Source: an uncultured Dokdonia sp. (lineage in GTDB: Bacteria > Bacteroidota > Bacteroidia > Flavobacteriales > Flavobacteriaceae). Taken from it: DNA of 64,000 nt. The notes under the pieces are model-generated. The model was not told the origin of the DNA, ran no database searches, and saw only the letters and a list, made by a program, of their open reading frames with translations. Made by a program: the position numbers and the translations under genes. The DNA is taken from NCBI RefSeq assembly GCF_947492815.1, contig NZ_CANLOB010000008.1:1-64000 (forward strand), written 5' to 3'. This document shows, piece by piece, positions 63,801 to 64,000 of the stretch (position 1 is its first letter; the number at the start of each line of letters is the position of its first letter).

Positions 63801-64000
63801 AGGATACTGTTTTGTGAGCGGATTTGGTGATTTACCTATGAATAATCCACATCATAGAATTTCTGAAGCAGATACAGTAACAGATGCAGTACCAGGAATG
63901 GTAGCTGGTGGACCTCACTCTGGACAACAGGATGGATGTCCTGGATATCCAAGTACAGATCCTGCACGTTCGTATGTAGACACCTGGTGTTCCTACTCTT
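60841..64000 (+). CDS. Large secreted glycoside hydrolase family 9 enzyme with three tandem N-terminal repeats, 3' end outside the window
   Basis: The gene opens at ATG 60841 and is open to the window end (at least 1053 residues). A signal peptide (MKKYYYTLLISGLFSLLTNAQ) leads to three tandem repeats of ~171 residues starting near residues 22, 192 and 363, each beginning with a (L/V)xYSDQ(F/Y)(D/E)D segment and ending with a GGYDG(L/T)IEIDWIS-type strand and two Cys. They look like carbohydrate-binding modules. A CelD_N Ig-like domain follows (IRYNQVGYH at ~536-545). The GH9 catalytic domain has GWYDAGDYNKYVV with Asp688 and Asp691 (nucleophilic water/base pair) and PHHR at 1003-1006. The acid Glu would lie beyond the window. 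Probable beta-glucan or cellulose hydrolase. Confidence 0.93.
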   Translation, partial: MKKYYYTLLISGLFSLLTNAQVIYSDQFDDILTTESNSAYDVSLDNGNLNIQGNGTAGAFNAFEYDVHTTGTPTTFDMTSPPQIFIKARANGPGVLRVDVKDAEGYVSNLSANYASLTEEFAVYTLDFTGDFNDGGYGGSPCESADAPCPVNASTITNLVFFVDDTTGGYDGLIEIDWISVGESLEEENTDLLYSDQFDDFLTTDSNDAYTSSLVDGNLMIVGNGTAGAFNAFEYDLHDMGVVQAYDLSANPQLYIKARGTNMPEFRIDMRDAAGFVTNLQANAVTLEDDFSIYQLDFTGDFLDGGFGGSPCEATDAPCPVDPMAIAKLVFFVNAATGGYDGTIEIDWISVGEPLETEEEPELLYSDQYEDFLTTGSNDAYTVSLLEGNLNIVGNGTAGPFNAFEYDLHDMGTPMAFDVSSAPQLYIKAKGTNTPTLRIDMKDADGYVTNLQASSATLTEDYFIYTLDFEGNFLDGGFGGTSCEAADAPCAVDPTMITNLLLYVNDATGGYEGVIDIDWISIGQPLEDALPAGKNIRYNQVGYHLNREKLINLTSETDFEPLPYTVVNANGTTVASGMTSATQLWDESQEYVATIDVSEISTEGTYVITVDDREAAFRVSENVYEALSEAAFKYYYFNRASTEITAEYGGEYARPLGLPDTEILVHSSAASDARPEGTVISAPKGWYDAGDYNKYVVNSGISTYTLLAAFEHYPDYFETKAYDIPETSNAIPDVLDEVKWNLDWMLAMQDPNDGGVYHKLTGLNFQGIIMPADYTANRYVVQKSTSAALNFAAVTAMASRIYAAYEAELPGYSAQLIAASESAYNWALANPAVYYDQPDDVFTGEYGDNNVSDEFQWAAVELFITTSDQTYNDAIDVEAIDNGVPFWGYTAPLGLISIVNNAEQLDNDVDVASAITKFLETANELKEKVNNSAMRVAMGSGDYNWGSNGQAANQMMLLIQAYQIDGDESFLNAAFTASDYLLGRNATGYCFVSGFGDLPMNNPHHRISEADTVTDAVPGMVAGGPHSGQQDGCPGYPSTDPARSYVDTWCSYS

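Noticed and set aside
1..64000. CRISPR array, rRNA or prophage
   Set aside because: No regular spaced direct repeats, no rRNA-like sequence and no phage structural genes were seen.

Overview
The window is a piece of chromosome from an AT-rich marine-type member of the Flavobacteriaceae (Bacteroidota). The evidence is a type IX secretion (T9SS) C-terminal sorting domain on the first protein, many short-lipobox lipoproteins, the near absence of Shine-Dalgarno (SD) sequences except on rpsU, TAnnTTTG-like promoter elements, and flavobacterial families (DUF3667, DUF3467, a Lacal_2735-like peptide, a GG-leader peptide). The general look, with a very abundant GCTTTCGCGAAAGC palindrome, suggests Dokdonia or a close relative, but I cannot prove the genus from sequence alone.

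Layout. 1-3.7 kb: a secreted PhoX-type phosphatase (5' end not intact in the window) and a di-haem cytochrome c peroxidase, followed by a 1.1 kb gene-poor stretch with a 171 bp inverted-repeat-bounded element. 4.8-9.8 kb: a LURP-one-like protein, a lipoprotein, a phosphodiesterase, an unknown gene, truA and an ABC exporter. 9.9-16.2 kb (minus strand): a lipoprotein; a signalling operon of a diadenylate cyclase (cdaA), two DUF3667 zinc-ribbon membrane proteins and a membrane class III nucleotide cyclase; an orphan peptide precursor; and a peroxiredoxin-like protein. 16.4-34.8 kb (minus): htpG and then the large gene-expression block read from rpsU through xerC, hpf, four tRNAs, tuf, tRNA-Trp, secE, nusG, rplK, rplA, rplJ, rplL, rpoB, rpoC to a DUF3467 gene. 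The tRNA order Thr(TGT)-Tyr-Gly-Thr(GGT)-tuf matches the E. coli thrU-tyrU-glyT-thrT-tufB operon.

34.9-47.9 kb: acyl-CoA dehydrogenase, a helix-hairpin-helix protein, an amino-acid/sodium symporter, a K+ channel with an RCK domain, a PspC-like protein, dnaX and miaE (plus strand), an outer-membrane barrel, and a polyphosphate operon (pdxH, sixA-like, ppk1, ppx). 48-53.8 kb: a lipoprotein plus an FAD oxidase, then rnz, an unknown gene, pyrB and pyrR. 54-57.4 kb: a very AT-rich three-gene cassette with a possible HEPN-like protein, a DUF262 protein and a HEPN-like protein. It has an operator-like palindrome in front and a perfect 21-bp hairpin inside, and is a candidate defence module. 57.4-64 kb: looser accessory genes (erythromycin-esterase-like, guanylate-kinase-like, a small membrane protein) separated by REP-like repeats, then a large secreted GH9 cellulase-type enzyme with three tandem 171-residue N-terminal repeats that runs off the window.

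The strongest unexplained signal is the palindrome with consensus TACGCTTTCGCGAAAGCGTA. About 14 copies occur in 64 kb, nine between genes and five inside genes. The intragenic copies fall in all three reading frames, so the DNA and not a peptide is what is repeated.
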